The translations under genes and the position numbers were made by a program. A stretch of 64,000 nt of DNA from Anaeramoeba ignava. Lineage: Eukaryota > Metamonada > Anaeramoebidae. The stretch lies in contig JAPDFW010000059.1 in assembly GCA_028826165.1 (NCBI GenBank), forward strand, positions 571,001-635,000. Reading direction: 5' to 3'. The notes under the pieces were generated by a model. That model had not been told where the DNA came from. It searched no databases and saw only the letters and a list, made by a program, of their open reading frames with translations. Within the stretch, counting starts at the first letter, position 1; each line of letters starts with the position of its first letter. Below are positions 12,001 to 21,919 of the stretch, in pieces.

Positions 12001-13318
12001 GTGAAAAGCCACATTTCAGATTTTGATGAAAGACTAATTCAACAATTATTAGAGTTTATTAATAATGAACTTCCTAAAGATTCTTTTGTTGAATTTGCAA
12101 CAAATATTCGTAATTTGATTTCTAAAAAATTATCTCCAAAAGAATTAAGACAAAGAGATGATCTTTCAAAAGCTCCTGAACCAAAAGTTCCTAAAAATAT
12201 TTTTAGTAAAACTTTATCTTTTCTTGATATTGATCCTGAAGAAATTGCTAGACAAATTACAATTATTGATTGGAAATTGTTTTCTTTAATTCAAGTATAT
12301 ATTAAGATTATATTCAAAATTAATTTTTATCCGATTTTAATTTTTAATTTTAATATTTAATTTTAATTTCAATTTTAATTTTAATTTTAATTTTAATTTT
12401 AATTTTAATTTTAATTTTAATTTTAATTTTAATTTTAATTTTAATTTTAATTTTAATTTTAATTTTAATTTTAATTTTAATTTTAATTTTAATTTTAATT
12501 TTAATTTTAATTTTAATTTCAAATTTTAATTTTAATTTTAATTTTAATTTTAATTTTAATTTTAATTTTAATTTTAATTTTAATTTTAATTTTAATTTTA
12601 ATTTTAATTTTAATATTAATATTAATTTTAATTTTAATTTTAATTTTAATTTTAAATTTTAATTTTAAATTTAAAGGATAAAGAAATACTCACTTTATCT
12701 TGGCTAAATCCAAGACACAACCATGAATCATCAAACATTTTAGCATTTCTTCATCAAAATGACAAAATTCGAAATTGGGTTTGTTGTTTAATTTTAAGCT
12801 TTGAAAATCAACGACAACGGTCAAAATGCATAACAAGATTAATAAAAGTATCAGAACATTTATTAACATTACACAATTATAGTTCACTTTTAGCAATTTT
12901 CTCAGGATTTTTATCAGCATCAATAGCAAGACTCCAAATCACATGGAGCGAAGTGAACAAAAGAAACAAAGAAACACTTGAACATTTACTTCAATTAGGA
13001 AGTTCTGCATCATTTTATGAAAACTATCATAATAAACTTCGCGAATCAGAATTGCCTTGTGTTCCTTCTCTTAAGGTTCATTTGGAAGAGATTGAACGCA
13101 TTAATTCCCAAAATCCTGATCTTATTGGTCAAATGATTAATTTCCAAAAAAGATGCTCTTTTTATAGAGTTATTTCTCAATTAATGAAATATAAAGATAA
13201 AAATTATGTTTTACAACCTGTTTATCAAATTGCTGTTTTGTTTAATCAATTTCCTTTTGAAACAGAAGAAAAATTATTTGAAAAATCACTTAAAGTTGAA
13301 CCAAAAAGTTCAAATTGA
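9049..13318 (+). CDS. LisH-RasGEF: Ras guanine nucleotide exchange factor
   Basis: Activates Ras-family GTPases by GDP release. Eight coding exons join in frame: 9049-9081, 9146-9304, 9395-10111, 10664-10963, 11034-11116, 11177-11321, 11904-12294, 12677-13318 (about 822 residues). Order: Lys/Glu-rich coiled coil, then an N/E/Q linker, then a LisH-like helix pair (SSRVISQLLMNYFYQNKFYK). A RasGEF_N/REM segment follows (FRIIFLSTYQSFTTPYMLLY), then the CDC25 catalytic domain (DPEEIARQITIIDWKLFSLI to LPCVPSLKVHLEEIERI). LisH plus RasGEF is typical of amoebozoan-type GEFs. Exon 3 is interrupted: one extra A in the run 9574-9576 puts TGA in frame at 9578, and removing it restores both the N/E repeat and the phase of the next splice site. 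Three introns are 382-582 bp of AAAATT-type hexamers. The domain call is firm; whether the gene is functional as assembled is not. Confidence 0.85.
10112..10663 (+). repeat. AAAATT hexamer array filling RasGEF intron 3
   Basis: 552-bp GTAAAA...AAG intron made almost wholly of AAAATT units, with scattered ATT and A-run variants. No ORF or RNA signal is seen inside. Confidence 0.85.
11322..11903 (+). repeat. AAAATT hexamer array filling RasGEF intron 6
   Basis: 582-bp GTAAAT...TTAG intron between the REM segment and the catalytic domain. AAAATT repeats with AAAATC and AATATT variants. The Lys/Leu and Asn/Phe translations of this stretch are artefacts of the repeat. Confidence 0.85.
12295..12676 (+). 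repeat. AATTTT hexamer array filling RasGEF intron 7
   Basis: 382-bp GTATAT...AAAG intron of AATTTT units, the opposite strand orientation from introns 3 and 6 of the same gene. Exon 7 ends at SLIQ and exon 8 resumes DKEILTLSW in the same phase. Confidence 0.85.
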
Positions 13319-13662
13319 ATTTAAAATTTAATTGAATAATTTAATTGAAAAATTTAATTGAAATTGAAATTTAATTTAATTGAATTGAATAATTTAATTG
13401 AATTTAAAATTTAATTGAATAATTTAATTGAAAAATTTAATTGAATTGAAAATTGAAAAAATTTTCTTCTTTTTAAAATCTCTTTTTTTTTTTTACTTCA
13501 TTTTTTTTTAAAAGAAAATCAATCAATTCCAAAAAATGGAAAATTGTTTTTTTTTTTTAAAATTCCCAAAAAAAAATAAGAAAGAAAACTTCTTTCTTTT
13601 CTTTTTTTTTCCTTTCTTTTCTTTTCTTTTAAAATTTAATTAAAAAGAAAAAGTAAAAAAAA
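13319..13662. other. Convergent intergenic spacer
   Basis: 344 bp between the RasGEF stop (+) and the cofactor A stop (-). It holds AATTTAATTGAA repeats at 13319-13460 and mirrored A-run/T-run tracts (13490-13640) that could serve as 3'-end signals for both genes. No gene is seen. Confidence 0.6.
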
Positions 13663-14134
13663 TTATTTCTTTTGTTCTTGTTCATTTAAAAAATTTTGAA
13701 TATTATCAAAAACTTTTTTTGCATTTTGAAATTCTTGAGAATCAATAATTGATTGTTCTTCAATTTCATCCTAAATTTTAAATTAAATTTTTAATTGAAA
13801 TTTTTAATTGAAATTTTTTAATTGAAATTTTAATTGAAATTTTAATTTGATTTTAATTGAATTTTTTAATTTAAATTTTTAATTTTACAAGTAATTTTTT
13901 TAAATCAGAATGATAATGTTTTAATCTATTAATACAATCTGGTATCATTAAAAGTGTTTCTTGAAGAACTTCTTCTTGTTTTTTTATTTTTGCTGAATCT
14001 TCATTTGCTTTTTTTAATTTTTCAATTACTTGTATTTGTTCTTGTGCTTCTTTATCATAATAATTTTTATCCTTTAAAAGTCTGTTACAAGCTGATGATT
14101 TAATATTTAATTGTTTTAAAATTTGTTTAGACAT
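13663..14134 (-). CDS. TBCA: Tubulin-binding cofactor A
   Basis: Chaperone that captures beta-tubulin released from CCT/prefoldin, in the cytosol. Exons 14134-13889 and 13770-13663 join through a 118-bp GTAAAA...TTTAG intron, giving 117 residues (human protein 108). The three-helix bundle is recognisable. The N-terminal helix is QLNIKSSACNRLLKDKNYYD. A middle part EVLQETLLMIPDCINRLKHY matches the ILQESRMMIPDCQRRL type motif. The second exon encodes the final helix, starting DEIEEQSIIDSQEF. The start is the only upstream Met, with TTTTTTCATTTTTT elements 20-40 nt away. Confidence 0.92.
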
Positions 14135-14150
14135 TTAAAAAAAAAGAAGA

Positions 14151-14175
14151 AAAAAATGAAAAAAATGAAAAAAAA
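14151..14175 (-). promoter_or_regulatory. TTTTTCATTTTTTTCATTTTTT element upstream of TBCA
   Basis: Two T-run/CA units on the minus strand, about 17-40 nt before the ATG at 14134. Confidence 0.4.
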
Positions 14176-14308
14176 AAAATTGGAAATTCGAAAAAAAAAA
14201 AACTTAAAAATTTGACTTTGAAATTTAACTTTCAATTTAAAATTTAAATTTGACTTTGAATTTAAAAATACATTTGAAATTAAAATTAAAAATTAAAATT
14301 TAAATTTA

Positions 14309-14475
14309 TTACAAAAATAACTTGGAAAATTGAAATTAAAATTTTTTCTTTTTTCCTTAATTCTTAATTCTTAATTTTGTTATTTTTGTAAATAATTTCT
14401 TTTAAAAAATCTTTGTGGCCGTATTTCAGAAAAGTTCATAAATTAAAATTTACTTCCCGCAGTAAAACCACATTA
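14309..14475. ncRNA. Candidate structured RNA: nested inverted repeats with GC-richer core
   Basis: A perfect 13-bp inverted repeat (14309-14321 with 14379-14391, arms TTACAAAAATAAC) is followed within 25 bp by a second element. In it GTGG at 14415-14418 pairs with CCAC at 14468-14471, and an inner AAGT/ACTT stem is separated by two internal loops. This core is clearly GC-richer than its surroundings. Read on the minus strand it ends CCACAAAG then a T-run, like a one-hairpin H/ACA RNA with an ACA box and a Pol III-type end; on the plus strand CCACATTA also gives an ACA. It matches none of U1-U6, tRNA or 5S that I can recognise. Function and strand are unknown. Confidence 0.25.
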
Positions 14476-14579
14476 TTTAAATTTGATTTTATTTAAAATA
14501 AAATTATTTCAAATAAAAAAAAATGAAATTCTTTTTTAAAATTTATTTTTTTTATTTCAATCTAAAAAACTTTTTTTTT

Positions 14580-14850
14580 TTAAAATTGAATTTAAAATTG
14601 AATTTAAAATTGAATTTAAAATTGAATTTGTTTTTGAATTTAAAATTGAATTTAAAATTGAATTTGTTTTTAAATTTAAAATTGAATTTGTTTTTAAATT
14701 TAAATTTAAAATTGAATTTAAAATTGAATTTGTTTTTAAATTTAAAAATTTAAAATTGAATTTGTTTTTAAATTTAAAATTGAATTTAAAATTGAATTTG
14801 TTTTTAAATTTAAAATTGAATTTAAAATTGAATTTGTTTTTAAATTTGGT
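14580..14850. repeat. AAATTGAATTTAA-type repeat, intergenic
   Basis: The remainder of the 829-bp spacer between cofactor A and PA28. It is a tandem mix of TTTAAAATTGAA and TTTGTTTTTAAA units. Apparent ORFs of Leu/Lys/Asn on either strand come from the repeat and are not believed. Confidence 0.75.
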
Positions 14851-14963
14851 TGAAAAAAAAATGAGTAAAAAAGGAAAAAGATTGAAAAAAAAAATTCTAT
14901 TTTTTGGATTGATTTTTTTGAATTGATTGATTTTTTTGGATTGATTTTTTTGGTTTTCATTTT

Positions 14964-17094
14964 TTAAAACATTGTTGGTAAATGTGCTTCAGATCTAGGA
15001 TTTTTTAATTTTTCAAGATTTTTCATAATTAAATCATATAAAACAGCATAATCTTGAGCCATATCTCGATATGTAATTTGAAGATTAAAAATTTGGTCTT
15101 GATCAAGTTCATATAAACTATTGAATTACAAATTAAATTATAAATTAAATTATAAATTGAATTATAAATTAAATTATAAATTAAATTATAAATTAAATTA
15201 TAAATTAAATTATAAATTAAAATATAAATTAAATTATAAATTAAATTATAAATTAAAATATAAATTAAAATATAAATTAAAATATAAATTAGATTATAAA
15301 TTAAATTATAAATTAAATTATAAATTAAAATATAATTGAAATATAATTGAAATATAAATTGAAATATAAATTGAAATTATAAATTAAATTATAAATTAAA
15401 ATATAAATTAAATTATAAATTAAAATATAAATTAAATTATAAATTAAAAAATTATAAATTAAATTAAATTATAAATTAAAATTATAAATTAAATTATAAA
15501 TAAATTAAATAAAATTATAAATTAAAAAATAAATAAAAAAATAAATAAAATTATAAATAAAAAATATAAATAAAATTATAAATAAAAATATAAAATAAAA
15601 TTATAAATAAATTATAAATTAAAAATAAATTAAAATTAAATTATAAATTAAATTATAAATTAAAATTATAAATAAAATTAAAATAAAAATAAATAAAATT
15701 ATAAATAAAATTATAAATTAAATTATAAATTAAATTATAAATAAAATATAAATAAAATTATAAATAAAATTATAAATAAAATTATAAATAAAATTATAAA
15801 TTAAATTATAAATTAAATTATAAATTAAAATATAAATTGAAATATAAATTGAAATATAAATTAAATTATAAATTAAATTATAAATTGAAATATAAATTGA
15901 TTTATAAATTGAAATATAAATTGAAATATAAATTGATTTAGAAATTGATTTAGAAATTGATTTAGAAATTAAATTTATTTTAAAGAAATGGAATTATACC
16001 TTCTTTTATAATCTTCAATTTCTGGGTGTTTTTTCACTTTACATAATAATTTAGCTCGAGTTAAAAAATATTTAGTAACTGTTTCAAAAAGGAAAAGTCC
16101 ATTTTTTTCAACTCGGCTAATTTCACTAAGAACTTCTTCTTGAACTCCAACTCCAAAATTATTTCCATCTGATATTTTCGGAATATTTAACTGAATATAT
16201 TGCTTTACAATTCCTAACATTTCAGTCATATCTAATGCTTCTTTTTTGAGTATTTGATAAGCACTTAAAACTTCCTAAAAATTTTAAATTTTAATTTTAA
16301 TTTTAATTTTAAATTTAATTTTAAATTTGACTTTAATTTTAATTTTAATTTTAATTTTAATTTTAATTTTAATTTTAATTTTAATTTTAATTTTAATTTT
16401 AATTTTGATTTTAATTTTAATTTTGACTTTAATTTTAATTTTAATTTTGATTTTAATTTTAATTTCAATTTTAATTTTAATTTTAATTTTAAATTTTAAT
16501 GTTAATTTTAATTTTAATTTTAATTTGAATTTAAATTTTAATTTTAATTTTAATTTTTAAATTTTAATTTTAATTTTAAATTTTAATTTTAATTTTAATT
16601 TTAATTTTAAATTTTAATTTTAATTTTAATTTTAATTTTAATTTTAATTTTAATTTTAATTTTAATTTTAATTTTAATTTTAATTTTAATTTTAATTTTA
16701 ATTTTTAATTTTAATTTTAATTTTAATTTTAATTTTAATTTTAATTTTAATTTTAATTTTAATTTTAATTTTGATTTTAATTTCAATTTCAATTTTAATT
16801 TTAAATTTATCAAAATCTATATACTGAATTGCATTGCTGATCTTCTTCTATTAATGATTCTTTTTTTCTTTTTTTTTGATTGTCTTTTTGTTTTGTTTCT
16901 GTTTGCTTTAAATATTTTTCAACTTCTTCTTTCCAATGTAAATCTTTTTGACTTGATTTATAATTTGGATACATTTTCTCATTACTTGTAAGTTCGATAA
17001 TTTTATTTGGAATTTTCTCATGAATAATTTCAAAAGCTTCTTTTTTAGTATTTCTGAATAATTTTTGAACTTTAGAATCAAGTTGAATATCCAT
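14964..17094 (-). CDS. PSME3: PA28-type proteasome activator (PSME3/REG-gamma-like)
   Basis: Forms a heptameric cap on the 20S proteasome and opens its gate without ATP. Exons 17094-16825, 16274-16000 and 15117-14964 join in phase, giving 232 residues (animal PA28-gamma about 254). Residues 1-90 are the variable N-terminal helix and a basic linker (QKKRKKES) that could act as a nuclear signal. The conserved four-helix core includes the activation loop, IPKISDGNNFGVGVQEE, then FLTRAKLLCKVKKHPEIEDY. The last exon gives YDLIMKNLEKLKNPRSEAHL and ends TMF, placing the C-terminus where PA28 inserts into alpha-subunit pockets. Only one PA28 gene is present, as in most non-vertebrates. Introns of 882 and 550 bp are repeat-filled. 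High confidence. Confidence 0.93.
15118..15999 (-). repeat. TAAATTATAAAT-type repeat filling PA28 intron 2
   Basis: 882-bp intron (gene strand GTATAA...ATAG) of 11-13-bp units such as AAATTATAAATT, AAATATAAATTG and AAATAAAATTAT. No gene is seen inside. Confidence 0.8.
16275..16824 (-). repeat. AAAATT hexamer array filling PA28 intron 1
   Basis: 550-bp intron (gene strand GTATAT...TTTTAG) of AATTTT units on the plus strand, with GATTTT variants. The Lys/Leu and Ile/Leu reading frames here are repeat artefacts. Confidence 0.85.
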
Positions 17095-17100
17095 TTTAAA

Positions 17101-17138
17101 ATGAAAAAAATGAAAAAATGAAAAAAATGAAAAAAAAT
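17101..17138 (-). promoter_or_regulatory. Four TTTTTTCATTTT units upstream of PA28
   Basis: On the minus strand four T-run/CA units in a row end 7 nt before the PA28 ATG at 17094. This is the densest cluster of the motif in the window. Confidence 0.4.
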
Positions 17139-17287
17139 TTTTTTGTTTTTTTTTTTTTAATTTTTTTTAATTTCATTTTTTTCTTTTCTTGTTCACAAAA
17201 AAAAAAATTAAAAAACAAATTAAAAAAAATTTTTTTTTTGTTAAATTCCAAATCCTTTTCAATTTTATTCTTTCTTCCTTTATTCCT

Positions 17288-17299
17288 TTCATTTTTTTA
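17288..17299 (+). promoter_or_regulatory. TTTCATTTTTTT element upstream of CNEP1R1
   Basis: A T-run/CA unit 56 nt before the ATG at 17355. A further copy lies at 17171-17182, within the shared divergent region with PA28. Confidence 0.35.
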
Positions 17300-17354
17300 T
17301 ATAAAAATAAACACAAAAAAGAAATTATCTTTCAATTTCAAAAAAATAAATTAA

Positions 17355-18307
17355 ATGAACAAGAAAATAAATCAAAATCAAAACGAAAATCAAAATAAAA
17401 GTCAAAACGAAAATCAATTTCAAAATCAATTTCAAAATCAAATTGAAAATCAAATTGAAAATCAAAATCAAAATCAAAATCAAAATCAAAATAAAAATAA
17501 AAATAAAAATCAAAAGAAAAATCAAAATCAAAAGCCATCACAAAATCAAATTAAAGATCTTGCTCGATTTGAAATTTATGTTCGCAAAAGATTACAAATG
17601 AAAATAAAAAGAAGAAACACATTTTTAATTTTGCTTACTTTAATTTTCTTAATAAATATTTATTGCTTATGGTTTATTAAAGCAAAATGTTCCAAAGTAA
17701 TTTAATTTGCAAATTAAAAATTTTTCTAAAAAAATTTTTTTCTTCTTTTTTCTTTTTTCTTTTTTGGTTTTTTTTTTTTAATCATTTAGCATTGGATTTT
17801 ATGTCCATTTCATTTAATTATTTTTGCTTCTTTTTCATCGATCTTAATTTATCTCATTTTAACTGGGAAATTAAAACGGAAAATTAAATCGGGTCAAATG
17901 TAGAAATTTATAATTAAATTTAAAACAAAATTTAAAACAAAATTTAAAACAAAATTTAAAACAAAATTTAAAACAAAATTTATAACAAAATTTATAACAA
18001 AATTTATAATTAAATTTATAATTAAATTTATAACGAAATTTATAACAAAATTTATATCAAAATTTATAATTAAATTTATAACAAAATTAAATTAAATTAA
18101 ATTAAATTAAATTAAATTAAATTTATAACAAAATTAAATCAAATCAAATTAAATTAAATTTATATCAAATTTATATCAAAATTTATAATTATTTTTTTGT
18201 TTTTATAATTTAGTTATATTCATAGAATTAATCAAGTTTTGCGGAATTTAAATATTTTTTATATTGAAAAGCGTGGAAAACTTGCTCGTTTACCTCGTCG
18301 TGATTAA
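17355..18307 (+). CDS. CNEP1R1: CNEP1R1/Spo7-type regulatory subunit of the nuclear-envelope lipin phosphatase
   Basis: Partner of the CTDNEP1/Nem1 phosphatase that activates lipin and so controls phosphatidate and ER/nuclear membrane growth; an ER/nuclear-envelope membrane protein. Exons 17355-17696, 17790-17899 and 18214-18307 give 181 residues. A 65-residue N/Q/E/K head is an addition to the family. Then come IKDLARFEIYVRKRLQMKIK and a first membrane span (FLILLTLIFLINIYCLWFI). Exon 2 encodes a second span (CPFHLIIFASFSSILIYLIL). Exon 3 encodes a cytosolic tail INQVLRNLNIFYIEKRGKLA ending LPRRD, matching the short CNEP1R1 tail in layout. The second donor is GTAGAA and its 314-bp intron is repeat-filled. 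The match rests on order, topology and tail rather than high identity. Confidence 0.75.
17900..18213 (+). repeat. AAATTTAAAACA/AAATTTATAACA repeat in CNEP1R1 intron 2
   Basis: Intron of 12-bp units, with A/T variants of the last four bases and a short AAATT stretch in the middle. Confidence 0.8.
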
Positions 18308-18548
18308 ATATTTATGTGCAAAAGAGAATTAAATTAATCAAAAATTATAATCAAAATGAGGAAAAAAAATAGAAATGATTTTTTTTTTGAACTTTTTAAT
18401 CCAAAATTTTTTAACCATTTTAACAATTAATTTTGTGAATATAATTTTTTTATTTTTTAATTTTTTTTTGTGGAAAGAAAAATCAAGTAAAAAATTAATT
18501 ATAAAGATATTTTTAAAATCCCATTTTTTTTTTTAAATTTTTGATTTT

Positions 18549-18940
18549 TTAATTTAATAAAGCATTTTTTAATGCAACTAAATTTTCATTAATTGGTTCT
18601 TCAAAATCTAATTTTCTATTTCCATTTGGATATTCAGTTTCATCAAATTCACCAGGTTTACAACATTGAAGAGTCATTCTAAGTCGATGAAACTATTTTA
18701 TTTTAGAAAGAAAAATTTGATTAAAAAATTTTTGACGTTTTTTATTTATAAAAAGAATTGATTAATTTTTACAATTTTTGAATAAAGTTTATCACAAATC
18801 CAATTAAATTTTTCTATTTTTATAACTAAAGATTGTTTTGCGTTTGTATTTTCAAAATTTGATTCACAAGTTTCAATACAATCTTTAAAAATTTCTGTAA
18901 CAATTTTTTTAACTTCTTGTATATCAGTTCTAATATCCAT
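18549..18940 (-). CDS. Small helical protein, possibly Mediator subunit 30-like
   Basis: Exons 18940-18773 and 18692-18549 join through an 80-bp GTAAAA...AATAG intron to give a 103-residue acidic protein with no membrane span or signal. The first exon is helical (TDIQEVKKIVTEIFKDCIET, then SLVIKIEKFNWICDKLYSKI). The splice joins it to FHRLRMTLQCCKPGEFDETE and a final helix. The pattern 'helix, then a Leu/Phe-spaced helix running into LR...C' is reminiscent of MED30, but the similarity is weak and MED28- or MED11-like small subunits are not excluded. That a real gene exists is supported by a clean splice, balanced codon use and a TTTTTCATTTTT element upstream. It converges on CNEP1R1 with 241 bp between stops. 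Confidence 0.6.
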
Positions 18941-18965
18941 TTATAAATTATTTTTTATTAAAAAA

Positions 18966-18984
18966 GAAAAATGAAAAAAATGAT
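18966..18984 (-). promoter_or_regulatory. TTTTTTTCATTTTTC element upstream of the MED30-like gene
   Basis: T-run/CA unit on the minus strand, 26-44 nt before the ATG at 18940. Confidence 0.35.
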
Positions 18985-19064
18985 TTCTAATTTGCAAAAA
19001 AAAATTTATTTTTAAAAAAACAAAAATTAAAAAAAAAGAAGAAAACAATTTTTTATCAACATTT

Positions 19065-20465
19065 GAAATATAAATTGAATTATAAATTAAAATATAAATT
19101 GAAATATAAATTGAATTATAAATTGGAATATAAATTGAAATATAAATAGAATTATAAATTGAAATATAAATTGAATTATAAATTGAATTATAAATTGAAA
19201 TATAAATTGAAATATAAATTGAAATATAAATTAAATATAAATATAAATATAAATATAAATATAAATAAAATATAAATAGAATTATAAATTGGAATATAAA
19301 TTGAATTATAAATTAGAAATATAAATTGAAATATAAATTGAAATATAAATTAAAATATAAATTGAAATATAAATTGGAATATAAATTGGAATATAAATTG
19401 AAATATAAATTGAAATATAAATAGAAATATAAATTGAAATATAAATTGGAATAGAATTATAATTATAAATTGGAATATAAATTGAATTATGAATTGGAAT
19501 ATAAATATAAATTGAATTATAAATTGAAATATAATTATAAATATAAATTGATTTATAAATTGAAATATGAATTGAAATATAAATTGAAATATGAATTGAA
19601 ATATAAATTGAATTATAAATTGGAATATAAATTGAATTATAAATTGAAATATAAATTGAATATAAATTGAATTATAAATTAAAATATAAATTGAAATATA
19701 AATTGAAATAGAAATTGAAATATAAATTGAATTATAAATTGAAATATAAATTGAAATATAAATTGAAATATAAATTGAAATATAAATTAAAATATAAATT
19801 GGAATATGAATTGAAATATAAATTCAAATTATAAATTGGAATATAAATTGGAATATAATTATAAATATAATTAGAATTATAAATTGAAATATAAATTGAA
19901 TTATAAATTGAATTATAAATTGAAATATAAATTAAAATATAAATTGAAATATAAATATAAATATAAATATAAATTGAAATATAAATATAAATATAAATTG
20001 GAATATAAATTAAATTATAAATTGGAATATAAATTGAAATATAAATTGGAATATAAATTGGAATATAAATTAAAATAAATATAAATTGAAATATAAATTG
20101 AAATATAAATTGAAATATAAATTGAAATATAATATAAAATATATAGAATTATAAAAATTATAAATTGAATTATAAATTGAAATATAAATTGAAATATAAA
20201 TTGAAATATAAATTGAATTATAAATTGGAATATAAATTGGAATATAAATTGGAATATAAATTGAAATATAAATTGGAATATAAATTGGAATATAAATTGG
20301 AATATAAATTTAAATATAAATTGAAATATAAATTGAATTATAAATTGAATTATAAATATAATTATAAATTGAAATATAAATTGAAATATAAATTGAAATA
20401 TAATTATAAATTGAATTATAAATTGGAATATAGATTGAAATATAAATTTATAAATAGATTTATAT
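19065..20465. repeat. 1.4-kb field of ATAAATTGAAAT 12-bp repeats
   Basis: An intergenic stretch of over a hundred 11-12-bp units (AAATATAAATTG, AATTATAAATTG, GGAATATAAATT). It lies between the start of the MED30-like gene and the stop of the pseudophosphatase. Open frames of Tyr/Lys/Leu/Asn or Phe/Ile/Gln on either strand are produced by the repeat. No gene or RNA is seen. Confidence 0.9.
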
Positions 20466-21824
20466 TTAGTTGTGATTGTTATTATTTTGATCATCATTTT
20501 TGTTCTTTTCATCAGATAAATTACTTAAATTTTCTTTTTCTTTTTCTTTTTCTTTTTCATCTTCATCTAATTTTAAATTTTGATTATTAATTACAATATC
20601 CTTTCCAAATCTTAAATTTGATTTAGAAGAAGTAGATTCTATTTTTTGAGATTGAGTTAAATCAAATGAATCAGAAGAAAAAAACTTTGAAGGAGAAGAA
20701 ATTTTTTCATTCAATTCAAAATGAAATCTTTTGAAAAAAGAAGGGGAAGTAATTGGCCTTTTTGAATCCAAATTCTTTTCAATGAACTTGAGTTCCAAAT
20801 CAAGAGATTCAAGAGATAAATTATGGGAAAAGTGAGAAAGAAGTTGGTGATAATATTTGGAATTTTGAGAATGATCAGAATAATTTTGGGAAGTATTCAA
20901 GGATTCAAAATCAGGAAAACAGAAAAACGGTTTTTTTTCGGGTGATAAATAATCATGATTAGAATTGAATTTTTTGAGTTCTTCATGATCGTCAAAAAAA
21001 CGGCGATCGATTTCATCACCAGATTCGATATGATCAAAAGGAGAAGAATAAAAGTCGTTGATGTCATCAATAATACTTGAATCATTATCATAATCATCAT
21101 CATCATTATCATCATCGTCATCATCATCTTCATCATCCTCAATATTTTGATCCTGTTCAATTTCTCTTTCGTCATGTTGCTTTTTTTCGTTTTCTTTTTG
21201 TTCGAGATCTTTTTGGATTTCCGTTAAAATTTTTTCACTCAAAACAATACGGATTGTTGGGTGATTTTTAATAAATTTGCCAGTCCAAAGCCAAGAAGGG
21301 ATTGAATTAGGGATTTGAATTTTGCTCCGAAATTCCTCGACAAATTGCTTTTCGTCAGTGCTTTCTCCACCTCTTTTGGAGTATCTACGGAACTCAAAAA
21401 AAATAGAGGAAGAGCTCCAGTTTTGTAGTTTGCGCAAACACATTATAATTAATCCGGTGTTGTTGATCCCGTTTAAACAATGAATATAAATTGGAAAGTT
21501 TTTTGGATCGATTAAATACTCCAGATTTTTTGCTACTTGTCTTGATGAAAAGACTACTGATTCGTCATATTTTGGTGTTTCTACAAAAATGCTAGTGATT
21601 TTTTGTTGTTTGCAAAATTCCGTTAATTCTTTTGTTGGTTCTTTTGGTGTTAATGATAATATTGTTTTTAGTCGTAATCTTTTTAGAAACCGAAAGTTGT
21701 TTGGTGTTGGATATGCTCCTCTATATACTCCTTCTTCCACTATTGCAAATCGAAATGGTGGAATTAATAAGTGAAATTTGTTGTCTTTTGGTTGATGTGA
21801 TTCTTGTAAGTTTTTGTCTGTCAT
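20466..21824 (-). CDS. Oca/Siw14-family atypical phosphatase, predicted catalytically inactive
   Basis: Single exon, 452 residues. Residues 15-205 form a plant/fungal-type dual-specificity phosphatase fold (Y_phosphatase2). It opens LIPPFRFAIVEEGVYRGAYP, continues PNNFRFLKRLRLKTILSLTP, and its P-loop lies in IHCLNGINNTGLIIMCLRKL. Active members have HCX5R; here Cys116 is kept but the Arg position (122) is Asn. The fold may thus bind phospho-ligands without turning them over, as suggested for the yeast Oca4/Oca6-type members. After the domain come a D-rich run (about 220-245), a Ser/Phe-rich region and an E/K-rich tail ending in Asn/His. The substrate of the family is inositol pyrophosphate in active Siw14-type enzymes; for this protein no activity should be assumed. 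Start by first Met, with a TTTTTTCATTTTT element 22-37 nt upstream. Confidence 0.82.
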   Translation of the reverse strand: MTDKNLQESHQPKDNKFHLLIPPFRFAIVEEGVYRGAYPTPNNFRFLKRLRLKTILSLTPKEPTKELTEFCKQQKITSIFVETPKYDESVVFSSRQVAKNLEYLIDPKNFPIYIHCLNGINNTGLIIMCLRKLQNWSSSSIFFEFRRYSKRGGESTDEKQFVEEFRSKIQIPNSIPSWLWTGKFIKNHPTIRIVLSEKILTEIQKDLEQKENEKKQHDEREIEQDQNIEDDEDDDDDDDNDDDDYDNDSSIIDDINDFYSSPFDHIESGDEIDRRFFDDHEELKKFNSNHDYLSPEKKPFFCFPDFESLNTSQNYSDHSQNSKYYHQLLSHFSHNLSLESLDLELKFIEKNLDSKRPITSPSFFKRFHFELNEKISSPSKFFSSDSFDLTQSQKIESTSSKSNLRFGKDIVINNQNLKLDEDEKEKEKEKENLSNLSDEKNKNDDQNNNNHN

Positions 21825-21845
21825 TTTATTTTTATTTTTGTTTTT

Positions 21846-21900
21846 GAAAAAATGAAAAATTGTTTTTTTATTTTTTTTTCATTTTTTTCTTTCATTTTTT
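21846..21900. promoter_or_regulatory. Divergent TTTTCATTTTT elements between Oca-type gene and beta-adaptin
   Basis: On the minus strand 21846-21861 reads TTTTTCATTTTTTC, 22 nt before the Oca-type ATG. On the plus strand 21871-21889 and 21887-21900 read TTTTCATTTTTTT twice, 20 nt before the beta-adaptin ATG at 21920. The two starts are only 95 bp apart. Confidence 0.45.
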
Positions 21901-21919
21901 TTTTTTGAAGATAAAAGAT

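Noticed and set aside
20015-20590. ORFs of Phe/Ile/Gln or Tyr/Lys/Leu in the 19-20.5 kb field
   Set aside because: Produced by the 12-bp ATAAATTGAAAT repeat in all frames; no domain.
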